The notes under the pieces are model-generated. The model saw only the letters and a program-made list of their open reading frames with translations. It did no database searches and was not told where the DNA came from. Positions 16,854 through 26,250 of a stretch of 64,000 nucleotides of DNA are shown here, piece after piece (the first letter of the stretch is position 1; each line of letters starts with the position of its first letter). The stretch covers positions 344,353 to 408,352 of the forward strand of contig NZ_JABSNP010000002.1 in assembly GCF_013294115.1 (NCBI RefSeq). Direction: 5' to 3'. Source of the stretch: Hymenobacter caeli. GTDB lineage: Bacteria > Bacteroidota > Bacteroidia > Cytophagales > Hymenobacteraceae. Both the position numbers and the translations under genes were made by a program.

Positions 16854-17933
16854 CTACGCCGGCACGTATTCCTTCACGAAAAACTGCACCAGGGCCTCCA
16901 TCGCGGCGTCGGACACGGCGGGGAAGTTGGCGATGCGCAGGCTGGTGTTTTTCAGGGGGCCGTAGCCGCTGCCCAGCGTGAGGCCGGCTTCGAGGGCCCG
17001 GCGCTTGACTTCCTCGATGAGCGCGGGCTCGCCCCGCAGGCCGATGACGGTGGTGGAGCGGGCGTCGGGGTTGGTAATGAGCGGCTGCAAGGGCGTGGCC
17101 TGCTCGAAGAAGTCGTAGAGCTTCTGGGCGCGGTCGGCCAGGTGCTGCGCGACCACTTTAATGGGCTCGCGGTCGGCCATCACGCGGCCGAGCAGGTAGA
17201 TGCCCAGCACGTTGGGCGTGTAGTTGGTCTGGTGGTTGAGCATGTTGCTCAGGGCGGCGGGCAGGCCGTTGTAGTGGGCGCGGTCGTTCACCTCCTTGGC
17301 CCGGGCCACGGCGCGGGGCGAGAGGACGAGCACGCCCAGGCCGGCGGGCAGCCCGAAGCACTTCTGCACCGAGCCGTACCACACGTCGGCCTTGATGAAC
17401 TTGAGGTTGAGGCCGGCCAGCGAGCTGGTGGCGTCCACGGCCAGCAGGGCCCCGCCGAGGCGGTTGTAGAGGGTGAGGATGTGGGTTTCGCGCAGCTGGG
17501 TGGCCGTGCTGGTCTCGTTCTGGGTGATGCAGACCAGGTCGGTGTCGTCGCCCGCGAAGGGCAGGGCCCCCATGTCGGGCACCTCGTTGATGTCGAACTG
17601 CACGCCGGTGGTTTCGGGCCGCAGGGCGCGGGCGTAGTCGAACCACTTCTTGCCGAACTCGCCGTTATACAAGTGAAAGCTGCGGCGCGGGGTGAGGCCC
17701 TGGGCCAAAATCTCCCAGCACTCGGTGGCCGAGCCGGTGAACAGCACGGTGTAGTCCTGGGGGATGTTGAGCTTGGTTTTGAGGTCGGCCACGGTCTGGC
17801 GCACCAGGCTCGTGAACCGCTCGCCGCGGTGCGGAGCCGAGAGCCAGCCCTCGTCGTAGGCGTCTTGCAGGTACTGGCGCACGGCGGGGTACACGGCCGC
17901 GGGGCCCACGTTGAAAGTGAATTGCTGGGGCAC
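16854..17933 (-). CDS. serC: Class V aminotransferase, probable phosphoserine aminotransferase
   Basis: The 359-aa PLP enzyme begins FTFNVGPAAVYPAV and contains a SGSAT-like turn (LFTGSATECWEIL). TQNETSTATQLRE precedes the cofactor, and the PLP-lysine segment is WYGSVQKCFGLPAGLGVLVL. VDATSSLAGL holds the aspartate that contacts the pyridine nitrogen. It resembles the SerC-like group in Cytophagales, making phosphoserine in serine synthesis. An alanine-glyoxylate aminotransferase is an alternative. The start is GTG at 17931-17933. Confidence 0.78.
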   Translation of the reverse strand: MPQQFTFNVGPAAVYPAVRQYLQDAYDEGWLSAPHRGERFTSLVRQTVADLKTKLNIPQDYTVLFTGSATECWEILAQGLTPRRSFHLYNGEFGKKWFDYARALRPETTGVQFDINEVPDMGALPFAGDDTDLVCITQNETSTATQLRETHILTLYNRLGGALLAVDATSSLAGLNLKFIKADVWYGSVQKCFGLPAGLGVLVLSPRAVARAKEVNDRAHYNGLPAALSNMLNHQTNYTPNVLGIYLLGRVMADREPIKVVAQHLADRAQKLYDFFEQATPLQPLITNPDARSTTVIGLRGEPALIEEVKRRALEAGLTLGSGYGPLKNTSLRIANFPAVSDAAMEALVQFFVKEYVPA

Positions 17934-18058
17934 GGAAAGGTTGGGTAAAGTCGGGGGAAGAAGGGAGCCCGGCGCGCCGCCCGGCGCCGTTGGCCCCGCA
18001 AAGGTCGGGCGCGGGCCCCTGATTCAACCCGAATTTCTTGGGGATGTTGCCCGGGGCC

Positions 18059-18505
18059 CTACCGCCCGAAGCCCACGCGCTTGGGCCGCTGGCTGGCAAA
18101 CCACTGCACGGCCAGCCGGTAGCTTTCCAGCCCGAAGCCGGCGATGCTGCCCGCGCAGTGCTTGGCGATGAGGCTTTTGTGGCGGAACTCCTCGCGGGCG
18201 GCGAGGTTGCTCAAGTGCACCTCCACCACGGGCGTGGCGATGCCGGCCACAGCGTCGCCCAGGGCCACGCTGGTGTGGGTGAAGCCGCCAGCGTTCAGCA
18301 CGATGCCGTGGTGGGTGAAGCCCACCTCGTGCAGCTTGTCGATGAGGGCCCCCTCGTGGTTGCTCTGGAACTGCGTCAGGGCGTGGTCGGGAAAGGCGTC
18401 CACCAGCTCCGGAAAAAAGTCGTCGAACGAGCGGCTGCCGTAGATGCCGGGCTCGCGCCGCCCCAGCAGGTTCAGGTTGGGGCCGTTGAGGATGAGGAGG
18501 TCCAT
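18059..18505 (-). CDS. aroQ: 3-dehydroquinate dehydratase, type II
   Basis: It catalyses the third step of the shikimate pathway. The 148-aa enzyme starts ILNGPNLNLLGRREPGIYG, carrying the flexible loop arginine and catalytic tyrosine. It continues with FQSNHEGALIDKLHE, LNAGGFTHTSVAL and VEVHLSNLAAREEFR, and GFGLESYRLAV closes the fold. The length is typical. It is divergent from xerD across a large hairpin. Confidence 0.96.
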   Translation of the reverse strand: MDLLILNGPNLNLLGRREPGIYGSRSFDDFFPELVDAFPDHALTQFQSNHEGALIDKLHEVGFTHHGIVLNAGGFTHTSVALGDAVAGIATPVVEVHLSNLAAREEFRHKSLIAKHCAGSIAGFGLESYRLAVQWFASQRPKRVGFGR

Positions 18506-18512
18506 CTCTTTT

Positions 18513-18668
18513 AGTTAGGAGTTATGGGTTATAAGTTATGAGTTTCAGCGGGGAGGTTTTGGGCCGCAGGGCCCGGGGCGGCCATTTCTGCGACCTTTGG
18601 GCCGCAAGCTAGTGCGGCCCCGCCCGGGCAAGTGCCCAACTCATAACCCATAACTCATAACTCATAAC
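18513..18668. repeat. Large hairpin repeat between aroQ and xerD (CATAACT units)
   Basis: The left arm (about 18514-18546) contains GAGTTATGGGTTATAAGTTATGAG. The right arm (18638-18668) consists of four head-to-tail CATAACT/C units ending eight bases before the xerD ATG. The ~90-base GC-rich spacer holds further short palindromes (GCCGCAAG...). Both divergent start codons abut the arms. Confidence 0.85.
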
Positions 18669-18675
18669 CAAAAAG

Positions 18676-19575
18676 ATGACCTGGCCCCAGGCAATCCGGC
18701 AGTTCCAGGGCTACCTGCTGCTTGAAAAATCCCTCTCGCCCAACTCGGTGGAGGCCTACGTGCGCGACGCCACCAAGCTGCACCAGTTCCTGCTGGGGGA
18801 GGGGGTGCCCGCCCGGCCCGAGCAGGTGACCACCCGCCTGCTGCGCGACTTCCTGGCCACGCTGCAAGGCCTGGGGCTGGGGGCCACCTCGCAGGCCCGC
18901 ACGCTGTCGGGGCTCAAGGCGTTTTTCAGCTTCATGATTATGGAAGACCTGATTGCGCTCGACCCCACCGACACGCTGGAGGCCCCCAAAACCGGCCGCC
19001 ACCTGCCCGACACCCTCAGCTACCCCGAGGTCGAAACCCTGCTCGGGGCCGTCGACCTGAGCACCGACGAGGGCCTGCGGGCGCGGGCCCTGCTGGAGGT
19101 GTTGTACTCGTCGGGCCTGCGGGTGAGCGAGCTGTGCGAGCTGAAGCTCTCCAACATTGCCGCCGAGCAGGGCTTCGTGAAGGTGCTGGGCAAGGGCAAC
19201 AAGGAGCGGCTGGTACCGGTGGGCCGCGAGGCCCTCAAGCACCTCAACTTCTACCTGCGCGGGGTGCGCGGCCACCTCGACGTCAAGCCCGGGGCCGAGG
19301 ACCACGTGTTCCTGAGCCAGCGCGGGCGGCCGCTTTCGCGCATCACCGTGTTCACCACCCTCAAGAAACTGGCCGCGCAGGCGGGTTTGCGCAAAACCAT
19401 CAGCCCGCACACGCTGCGCCACTCCTTCGCCACCCACCTCATCGAGGGCGGGGCCGACCTGCGGGCCGTGCAGGAGATGCTGGGCCACGCCAGCATCACG
19501 ACCACCGAAATCTATACCCACCTCGACCGCGACTACCTGCGCCAGGTCATCACCGAGTTCCACCCGCGCAGCTGA
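18676..19575 (+). CDS. xerD: Site-specific tyrosine recombinase XerD
   Basis: It resolves chromosome dimers at dif, working with FtsK. The 299-aa protein has an N-terminal SAM-like core-binding domain (LEKSLSPNSVEAYVRD). The catalytic pentad of tyrosine recombinases is visible: R in YSSGLRVSELCEL, K in GKGNKERLVP, HTLRHSFATHL with His and Arg, H in LGHASITTT, and Y in EIYTHLDRDYL. ftsK follows on the same strand after 70 bases, a natural functional pair. No dif site was found in the window. Confidence 0.93.
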   Translation: MTWPQAIRQFQGYLLLEKSLSPNSVEAYVRDATKLHQFLLGEGVPARPEQVTTRLLRDFLATLQGLGLGATSQARTLSGLKAFFSFMIMEDLIALDPTDTLEAPKTGRHLPDTLSYPEVETLLGAVDLSTDEGLRARALLEVLYSSGLRVSELCELKLSNIAAEQGFVKVLGKGNKERLVPVGREALKHLNFYLRGVRGHLDVKPGAEDHVFLSQRGRPLSRITVFTTLKKLAAQAGLRKTISPHTLRHSFATHLIEGGADLRAVQEMLGHASITTTEIYTHLDRDYLRQVITEFHPRS

Positions 19576-19616
19576 GGGCCCCGGCGGCGGCCGGACGAAT
19601 AGCGGCCCGCCGTGCG

Positions 19617-19624
19617 TAAATTTG
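19617..19624 (+). promoter_or_regulatory. -7 promoter box TAAATTTG of ftsK
   Basis: This TAnnTTTG match lies 20 bases before the ATG at 19645 and argues against the upstream GTG (19612) as the start. Confidence 0.5.
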
Positions 19625-19644
19625 GCTTTTCCGCTGCCTTCCGC

Positions 19645-22536
19645 ATGGCCGATAACCGCTATAAAAACCCGCCGCCGGACGCCTCCGCCAACCGCCCCGC
19701 CGAAGGCCGGCCGGCCCCCGCGCCCCGCGCCAACGCCCCCCGGCCCGCCGCCGAGCCCGTGCCCGCCGCGCGCCCGCCGCGCCCCGCCGCCACCAACCAG
19801 CCCCGGGCCGCCAAAGCCGCGGCTGTCCGGCCGCCGCGGGCCCCTCGGGGGCCTGTGCCCGGCGTGGCCGCCCTTAAAGGGCTGGTGCGCGACCGGCGCT
19901 TCCACTTGTTCATCGGGTTTGGGCTGCTGCTGGGCAGCCTCTACCTCACCATCGCCTTCACGTCGTTCCTGTTCACGGGCCACGCCGACCAGAGCGTGGT
20001 GGCCGCGCTGGGCACCATCCCCACCAAAGAGGCCGGGCAGGAGTCGGGCAACTGGCTGGGGCTGCTGGGGGCCTGGGCGGCGCAGGTGTTCATTTATAAG
20101 CTGTTCGGGGTGGCAGCGTTTGCGCTCATCCCCATCGTGTTTTTTCTGGGCTACAAAATCGTGTTCCGCAAGGCGGCCGGCTCGGTGAGCTACGTGCTGG
20201 CCCTGGGCCTGTTCACGATGGCCTGGCTGAGCGTGCTGCTCGGCTATGTGGTGGTAGCGCTGGGGGCCCCCGCGCCGGGCACCGACCCGGCCCTGGCCCA
20301 CCGGCTCGACTTTTTGTGCGGCGGCGTGGGCTTCGAGGCGGCTTCGTGGCTGAGCAGCCTCATCGGCTGGGGCACGGTGCTGCTGCTGGCCTTCGTGCTG
20401 ATTTCCTTCGTGGTGTTCTTCTTCAACGTCACCACCCTCAACCTGGGTTTTGGCCGCTGGGCCGTCCAGGCCGAAGCCGCCGAGGACGCCGAACTTACCG
20501 CCGAAATTGAAGCCGCGGAAGCTGCCCAGGCCCGCCCGCCCGAGCCGGTACCCGTTCCCAAAACTACCCCAACCGCGACTGCCCGCCCGGCCCTGCAACT
20601 AACCAGTGCCGAGGATACGGAGGCCTCCGAAGACGCTTCGGCCCCGGCAGAGTTTGAGCCCGCGCCCAGGCCCGCGGCCGGCCTTGCGCTGAGCGTGGCC
20701 GGGCCCCTGGCCGGGGCCCAAGCGGCCGCTCCGGGACTAGCCGCAGCCGTGCCGCTGCTGGTGGCGGGCCCGGCGTTCACGGTCGAGGTACCGGTGGCGG
20801 AGCCGGAAGTGGCGTTTACCGCGCCGGTGGCCACGGTGCCCACGCCGCTTTCGCTGGCTGACCTAGCTGATGGCCCTCCCGCACTGAGCACCAAGCACCC
20901 GGCCTCGGGCACTAGCTTGGAAATTACGGTGCCGAGCCGCGCCGACCTGGACCCGAGCGCGGGGGCCGACATCGCGGCGGTGGCCGACGAAGACGCCGAC
21001 GCGGACGTGATGCCGGACGTGAACTACGACCCGACGCTGGACCTGGCGCGCTACCAGTACCCGACGCTGGAGCTGCTCAACGACTACGGCGCGCCCAAGG
21101 CGCAGGTGACCAAGGAGGAGCTGGAGGCCAACAAGGACCGCATCGTCGAGACGCTGGGCCACTACGGCATCGCCATCGCCAGCATCAAGGCCACCATCGG
21201 GCCCACCGTGACCTTGTATGAGATTGTGCCCGAGGCGGGCGTGCGCATCAGCAAAATCAAGAGCCTGGAGGACGACATCGCCCTGAGCCTGGCCGCGCTC
21301 GGCATCCGCATCATCGCCCCGATTCCGGGCAAGGGCACCATCGGCATCGAGGTGCCGAATGCCAAGAAGGAGATGGTGAGCATCCGCTCGGTGCTGGGCT
21401 CAGAGAAGTTCGCCCGCACGGAGATGGACCTGCCGATTGCCTTCGGGCGCACGATTACCAACGAGGTGTTCGTGGCCGATTTGGCCAAGATGCCGCACCT
21501 GCTCATGGCCGGGGCCACGGGCCAGGGCAAGTCGGTGGGGCTGAACGTGATTCTGGCCTCGCTGCTCTACAAGCGCCACCCGGCCCAGCTCAAGTTCGTG
21601 CTCGTGGACCCCAAGAAGGTGGAGCTGAGCATCTTCAACAAAATCGAGCGCCACTACCTGGCCAAGCTGCCGGATACCGACGAGCCCATCATCACGGACA
21701 CCAAGAAGGTGGTGCACACGCTCAATTCGCTGTGCATGGAGATGGACCGGCGCTACGACCTGCTCAAAGAAGCCGGCTGCCGCAACCTGAAGGAGTACAA
21801 CGCCAAGTTCGTGCTGCGCAAGCTCAACCCGAAGAAGGGCCACCGCTACCTGCCCTTCATCGTGCTCGTCATCGACGAGCTGGCCGACCTGATGATGACG
21901 GCCGGCAAGGAAGTAGAAACCCCCATCGCCCGCCTCGCCCAGCTGGCCCGCGCCATCGGCATCCACCTCATCGTGGCCACCCAGCGCCCCAGCGTAAACG
22001 TGATTACGGGCATCATCAAGGCCAACTTCCCCTGCCGGATTTCCTTTAAGGTGACCAGCAAAATCGACTCGCGCACCATCCTCGACACCGGCGGGGCCGA
22101 CCAGCTCATCGGGCAGGGCGACATGCTGTTCTCGGCCGGCTCGGACCTGATCCGGGTGCAGTGCGCCTTCATCGACACGCCGGAGGTGGACCGCGTGTGC
22201 GCCTTCATCAGCGAGCAGCAGGGCTACTCCGACGCCTACCTGCTGCCCGAGGTGGCCGGGGCCGAGGGCGACGAGGGCAGCGGCCAAGACGCGGGCGACC
22301 CCGCCGAGCGCGACGCCATGTTCGAGGAGGCCGCCCGCTGCATCGTGCTGCACCAACAAGGTTCTACTTCGCTTTTGCAGCGCAAGCTCAAGCTGGGCTA
22401 CAACCGGGCCGGCCGCCTCATCGACCAGCTCCAGCACGCGGGCATCGTAGGGCCCTTCGAGGGCAGCAAGGCCCGCGACGTGCTCGTGCCCGACGAGTAC
22501 CAGTTGGAGCAGCTGCTGAACTCGATGCCCAAGTAG
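19645..22536 (+). CDS. ftsK: DNA translocase FtsK/SpoIIIE
   Basis: This hexameric DNA pump acts at the division septum and activates XerD. It is 963 aa from ATG 19645. The N-terminal ~75 residues are Pro/Ala-rich and basic, followed by four membrane helices (~85-265). A low-complexity Ala/Pro/Glu linker spans ~280-450. The motor domain has Walker A GATGQGKSVGLN (~623), LVDPKKVELS, Walker B VLVIDELADLM and the LARAIGIHLIVATQRPSV segment. A C-terminal winged-helix gamma domain (STSLLQRKLKLGYNRAGRLI) reads KOPS-type orientation sites. The domain set is complete. Confidence 0.96.
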   Translation: MADNRYKNPPPDASANRPAEGRPAPAPRANAPRPAAEPVPAARPPRPAATNQPRAAKAAAVRPPRAPRGPVPGVAALKGLVRDRRFHLFIGFGLLLGSLYLTIAFTSFLFTGHADQSVVAALGTIPTKEAGQESGNWLGLLGAWAAQVFIYKLFGVAAFALIPIVFFLGYKIVFRKAAGSVSYVLALGLFTMAWLSVLLGYVVVALGAPAPGTDPALAHRLDFLCGGVGFEAASWLSSLIGWGTVLLLAFVLISFVVFFFNVTTLNLGFGRWAVQAEAAEDAELTAEIEAAEAAQARPPEPVPVPKTTPTATARPALQLTSAEDTEASEDASAPAEFEPAPRPAAGLALSVAGPLAGAQAAAPGLAAAVPLLVAGPAFTVEVPVAEPEVAFTAPVATVPTPLSLADLADGPPALSTKHPASGTSLEITVPSRADLDPSAGADIAAVADEDADADVMPDVNYDPTLDLARYQYPTLELLNDYGAPKAQVTKEELEANKDRIVETLGHYGIAIASIKATIGPTVTLYEIVPEAGVRISKIKSLEDDIALSLAALGIRIIAPIPGKGTIGIEVPNAKKEMVSIRSVLGSEKFARTEMDLPIAFGRTITNEVFVADLAKMPHLLMAGATGQGKSVGLNVILASLLYKRHPAQLKFVLVDPKKVELSIFNKIERHYLAKLPDTDEPIITDTKKVVHTLNSLCMEMDRRYDLLKEAGCRNLKEYNAKFVLRKLNPKKGHRYLPFIVLVIDELADLMMTAGKEVETPIARLAQLARAIGIHLIVATQRPSVNVITGIIKANFPCRISFKVTSKIDSRTILDTGGADQLIGQGDMLFSAGSDLIRVQCAFIDTPEVDRVCAFISEQQGYSDAYLLPEVAGAEGDEGSGQDAGDPAERDAMFEEAARCIVLHQQGSTSLLQRKLKLGYNRAGRLIDQLQHAGIVGPFEGSKARDVLVPDEYQLEQLLNSMPK

Positions 22537-22558
22537 AGGGCCCCGGGGTGCTGGTAAC

Positions 22559-22608
22559 GGCCGGCCAGCACAGTTTTTCTTCAGAAAAGCTATTCTGGCC
22601 GGCCTTTT
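22559..22608 (+). terminator. Rho-independent terminator after ftsK
   Basis: GGCCGGCCAG (22559-22568) pairs with CTGGCCGGCC (22595-22604), followed by TTTT. An inner TTTTCT/AGAAAA pairing extends the structure. Confidence 0.8.
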
Positions 22609-22666
22609 GATGAGGGCTTGCGTATCAAGCCGCGCGGGGCCCCAAGTACCCGCTTTTTCTATTATT

Positions 22667-23314
22667 ATGACAACCAAATCGTTTTCCCTGCTGGCCCTGT
22701 CCGCCACCCTGGCCCTGTCCGCAGCGGCCCAGCAAGACCCCAAAGCCGGCAAAATCCTCGATGCCATGAGCGCCAAGTACCAGGCCCTGAACGCCTTTGG
22801 CGCTTCTTTTACCCAAACCCTGGAAAACCCCTCGGCCAAGGTGAAACAAAACATGAGTGGCGACATCGTGGTGAGCGGCAAGAAGTTCCACCTCAAGATG
22901 AACGGCCAGGAAGTCATCAACGACGGCAAAACCACCTGGACGTACCTCAAGAACGAGAACGAGGTGAACATCGCCGACGCCGACGGCGACAGCCAGGACA
23001 TGTCGCCCTCGCAGATTTACACCATGTACAAAAAAGGCTACAAGTACGCCTACGTGCAGCAGGTGCAGGAAGGCGGCGAGGCCCTGGACGTGATTGAGCT
23101 GACCCCCGAAGACCGCACCAACGAGGTAATCAAAGTGCGCCTGAAGGTGCGCAAGAAGGACCAGACGGTGAAAAGCTGGCAGATGTTCAAGAAAAATGGC
23201 AACCAGTACAGCTTCACCATTAAGAACTTCAAGCCCAACCCGCCCGTTACGGCCACCACGTTTGCCTTCGACAAGGCCGACCACAAAGGGGTGAAAGTGG
23301 TGGACCTGCGGTAG
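22667..23314 (+). CDS. lolA: Outer-membrane lipoprotein carrier protein LolA family
   Basis: The 215-aa periplasmic chaperone has a signal peptide (MTTKSFSLLALSATLALSAA, cut before QQDP). The LolA body includes FGASFTQTLENPSAKVKQ, MSGDIVVSGKKFHLKM, ITYYL-like KTTWTYLKNENEVNIAD and the terminal strand KGVKVVDL. In Bacteroidota this family shuttles lipoproteins to the outer membrane and is often encoded next to ftsK, as here. Start is ATG at 22667; the frame is open upstream only as noise through the terminator. Confidence 0.9.
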   Translation: MTTKSFSLLALSATLALSAAAQQDPKAGKILDAMSAKYQALNAFGASFTQTLENPSAKVKQNMSGDIVVSGKKFHLKMNGQEVINDGKTTWTYLKNENEVNIADADGDSQDMSPSQIYTMYKKGYKYAYVQQVQEGGEALDVIELTPEDRTNEVIKVRLKVRKKDQTVKSWQMFKKNGNQYSFTIKNFKPNPPVTATTFAFDKADHKGVKVVDLR

Positions 23315-23337
23315 GCTCACCAGTGTTCGATACGTTA

Positions 23338-23375
23338 CGCAAACGGTCCACTTCACCAGAAGTGGGCCGTTTGCG
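23338..23375. terminator. Hairpin downstream of lolA
   Basis: CGCAAACGGTCCACTT (23338-23353) pairs with 23360-23375 with a single mismatch. There is no T-run, so it may be an mRNA 3'-end stabiliser rather than an intrinsic terminator. Confidence 0.55.
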
Positions 23376-23535
23376 TGGAAACTGAAGCCATTAGAATTTT
23401 AACGATACCCTCATAATATAAATGGACGGCTCATGCTGATTAATCATATAGCAGCAGGGGAAACATTTGTATTTAAAGATATTGTGCAGGGCAACATGAA
23501 ATGAGACCAACTTTTCCAAACAGCTGAATAGGTCT
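23376..23535. other. AT-rich spacer upstream of the DUF2851 gene
   Basis: This 160-base spacer carries no recognisable gene or clear promoter box; ACATTTGTATTT at about 23464 is the closest to a -7 element. Confidence 0.3.
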
Positions 23536-24843
23536 ATGAAAGAAGATTTCCTCCACTACGTTTGGCAGCACCAATACTTTGACAAAGCCGACTTACGCAC
23601 GGTGGGCGGCGAAGAAATACAGGTGCTGGGGCCCGGCCACCGCAACGCCGACGCGGGTCCTGATTTCTTGAACGCCCGCCTGCGCCTGGGCGACGTGGAA
23701 TGGAACGGGGCGGTGGAAATCCATTTGAAAGCCTCTGACTGGGCCCGGCACCAGCATCAGACCGACGCTAAATACGACCAAGTGGTGCTGCACGTAGTGT
23801 ACACCTACGACGCCGACGTGGCCCGCACCAACGGCAGCGCCATTCCGGCGCTGGCCTTGGGCCCCCGGCTGGCTCCCGCGCTGCTGGCCCGCTACCAGGC
23901 CCTGGTCGCCGCGCCACCCGCCGCCGCGCTGCCCTGCGCCCCGCTGCTGGGCCAGGTGCCCGAAATCACCAAAATTATGATGGCCGAGCGGGCCCTGTTG
24001 GAGCGCGTCGAGGCCAAGGCCGACGCTGTGGCCGCCTTGCACGAGCGCCTGGACCACGACTGGGAAGCCACGGCCTACCACGCCCTGATGGCGGCTTTTG
24101 GCTTCCAGAAAAACAGCGAGCCGCTGGCCCGCCTGGCCAAAGCCGTGCCGCTGGCCGTGCTGCGTCGCCACCGCCACGACCTGCACCAGTTGGAGGCCCT
24201 GCTGTTTGGGCAGGCCGGTTTTCTGGTGGACAACGACGAGACGGCCGATGACACCTACATCCAAGCGCTGCGCCGGGAGCACGAGTTTTTGCGCCACAAG
24301 TACGGCCTGGGGCCCGCGGCCCTGGCTGTGCACGAGTGGAACTACTTGCGCCTGCGGCCCGCCAATTTCCCGCCCGTGCGCCTGGGCCAGCTGGCCGGCC
24401 TGCTGCACGCCCGCCCGGCCCTGTGCGACGCCCTGCTCACGGCCCAAAGCGTGGGGGCCCTGACGGAGTTTTTCCGGGCCCCCGCCCCGGCGTATTGGCG
24501 GGCGCACTTCCGGCCCGGCCGGCCCGGCAAGGTGCCCGATTTGGGGAAGAGCAGCATTGAGCTGCTGATTACCAACGTGGTGGTGCCCCTGCGCGTGGCC
24601 TATGCCCGCTCGGTGGGCCAGCCCGCGCTGGTGGAAAGTAGCGTGGCTCTGCTGGCCGAGTTGCCCGCCGAGCACAACCAGTTCACCGATGCATTCGAGG
24701 CCCTGGGCTTCGGCCACCGCACCGCCGCCGATTCGCAGGGGTTGCTGGCGCTGCACAAGGCCTACTGCACCCCGCGCCGCTGCCTGCACTGCGCTATCGG
24801 CAGCCGCTTAGTGCAAGGCCCTCAGTTGCGGGTGGTCCGGTGA
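23536..24843 (+). CDS. DUF2851 family protein
   Basis: The 435-aa protein starts with FLHYVWQHQYFDKADL and the conserved VLGPGHRNADAGPDFLNAR. EWNGAVEIHLKASDWARH and DKYDQVVLHVVY follow, the hallmarks of Bacteroidota/Chlorobi DUF2851. The D-H rich N-terminal half suggests metal-dependent nuclease-like chemistry, which is inference. The C terminus contains a CxxxxCLHCAIG-type cysteine cluster (CTPRRCLHCAIG) that could bind zinc. It overlaps the next gene by the four bases GTGA, indicating translational coupling. Confidence 0.9.
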   Translation: MKEDFLHYVWQHQYFDKADLRTVGGEEIQVLGPGHRNADAGPDFLNARLRLGDVEWNGAVEIHLKASDWARHQHQTDAKYDQVVLHVVYTYDADVARTNGSAIPALALGPRLAPALLARYQALVAAPPAAALPCAPLLGQVPEITKIMMAERALLERVEAKADAVAALHERLDHDWEATAYHALMAAFGFQKNSEPLARLAKAVPLAVLRRHRHDLHQLEALLFGQAGFLVDNDETADDTYIQALRREHEFLRHKYGLGPAALAVHEWNYLRLRPANFPPVRLGQLAGLLHARPALCDALLTAQSVGALTEFFRAPAPAYWRAHFRPGRPGKVPDLGKSSIELLITNVVVPLRVAYARSVGQPALVESSVALLAELPAEHNQFTDAFEALGFGHRTAADSQGLLALHKAYCTPRRCLHCAIGSRLVQGPQLRVVR

Positions 24844-26150
24844 AAATCGCGCTGGCCCTGGTCCTGAATGTGGCCCTGCTGGCCGGGCTGCTGCCGTGGC
24901 TGCGGCGGCAGTGGCGCGGCAGCGGCTCCGCGTGGCGGGCGGCGCTGGCCGCGGGCCTGGGGGCCCGCCTGCTGGTGGGGGCCCTGCGCGACGGCCACCC
25001 CGTGAGCGACGCGGGCTACGTGCAGCACCTGGGCCAGCTGCTCACGGCCCAGCTGTGGGCCAGCCCCGCCGCCGGCTGGCAGTCGCTGGCCGGCGACGCG
25101 GTGCAGTTTGCCGGTGAACGGGTGGTGTATTACGGCATGTCGAACACGCTGTTTCTGGCCAAGGTGCTCGCCGTGCTCAACTTGGCCTCGCTGGGCGTGG
25201 CCGGGCTGAACGCGGGGTACCTGAGCCTGTTCAGCTTCGTGGGGTGCTGGCAGCTGGCCCGGGCGCTGGCCCGGGGCTTCCCGGCCGCGCCGGCCGGGGC
25301 GGGGCTGGTGGGGCTGGTGCTGTGGCCCTCGGTGGCCTACTGGGCGGCCGGCCTGAACAAGGAAGCCGCCCTGCTGGGCAGCGGGGCGTGGCTGCTGGCC
25401 CTCACGCTGGACTGGCTGTACGCGCCCGCCGCCGCGGGCCCCGGCCGCTTGCCCCTGGGCCGCGGCCTGGCCATGCTGGCGCTGGGGCTGCTGTGCTTCA
25501 ATATGCGTTACTTTTTCGCGGTGCCACTCTTGGAAGGGATGCTGGGGCTGGCATTGGTGCAGAAGCTGCGGCGGCGCGGCTGGGTGCGGGGGCGCGGCGC
25601 GCAGGCGCTGGTGCTGGCGGCCCTGCTGGCGGCGGGCGTGGCGGTGGCCCCCGAGGTCAGCGTGGTGTTCCGGCTCAACAAGTTTACGAGCCAGGTGCTG
25701 CGCATTTACGACCACGATTTGCTGATGTCCGCCGGCCGGCCGCACTTTGAGTACGCCGACCTGCGGCCCACGCCCGCAAGCTTCCTGGCCCACGCCCCGC
25801 TGGCAGCGCTCAACACCTTCACCCGGCCCTGGCTGGGCGAATCGGCCGAGCCGCAGTACGTGGCGGCGGGCCTCGAAAATGCTTTGCTGCTGGCGCTGGG
25901 GGCCCTGGCCCTGGGGGCCCTGGCGCGGGGCCGCGGCGGGCGGCTGCCGTTTGCGCTGGCCGTGGTGCTGCTGGGCTACTGCCTGCTGCTGGCCGTGCTC
26001 GTGGGCCTGAGCACCCCCAACCTGGGCACGCTCAGCCGCTACCGCAGCATCCTGCTGCCGTTCTGGGTGCTGCTGCTGCTGCAAAACGACTACGCCGCCG
26101 CCGCCCTGCGCCGCCTGGGGCTGGGGGCCCCGGCGGGCCCGCCGGCGTAA
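24840..26150 (+). CDS. Polytopic membrane protein of unknown function
   Basis: The 436-aa protein has roughly 9-10 hydrophobic helices. After helix 4 it carries WPSVAYWAAGLNKEAALLG, a loop motif (P-S-x-x-Y-W-x-x-G-x-x-K-E) seen in membrane proteins of polysaccharide-assembly loci. A C-terminal LSRYRSILLPFWVLLLLQ follows. It might be a glycosyltransferase or polymerase of the GT-C/Wzy type, but no catalytic motif can be assigned. Start is GTG at 24840, overlapping the DUF2851 stop codon, so the two form an operon. Confidence 0.75.
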   Translation: MKIALALVLNVALLAGLLPWLRRQWRGSGSAWRAALAAGLGARLLVGALRDGHPVSDAGYVQHLGQLLTAQLWASPAAGWQSLAGDAVQFAGERVVYYGMSNTLFLAKVLAVLNLASLGVAGLNAGYLSLFSFVGCWQLARALARGFPAAPAGAGLVGLVLWPSVAYWAAGLNKEAALLGSGAWLLALTLDWLYAPAAAGPGRLPLGRGLAMLALGLLCFNMRYFFAVPLLEGMLGLALVQKLRRRGWVRGRGAQALVLAALLAAGVAVAPEVSVVFRLNKFTSQVLRIYDHDLLMSAGRPHFEYADLRPTPASFLAHAPLAALNTFTRPWLGESAEPQYVAAGLENALLLALGALALGALARGRGGRLPFALAVVLLGYCLLLAVLVGLSTPNLGTLSRYRSILLPFWVLLLLQNDYAAAALRRLGLGAPAGPPA

Positions 26151-26155
26151 CTTTG
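26148..26155 (+). promoter_or_regulatory. -7 promoter box TAACTTTG upstream of the acetyltransferase gene
   Basis: This TAnnTTTG match overlaps the stop codon of the membrane protein gene and would give a ~150-nt leader that contains the GCTAACAGCC repeat. Confidence 0.4.
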
Positions 26156-26250
26156 CGCACCGGCCCGGCGGGTGCGGCAGCCGTCGTTTGCCGTACTCCT
26201 TTGCCGTATTCAGCGCCCCAACAACGGGGTGAATGCTTCAAATCAAGCCT

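Noticed and set aside
18655..20598. 647-codon minus-strand frame over xerD and ftsK
   Set aside because: Low-complexity shadow of GC-rich codons.
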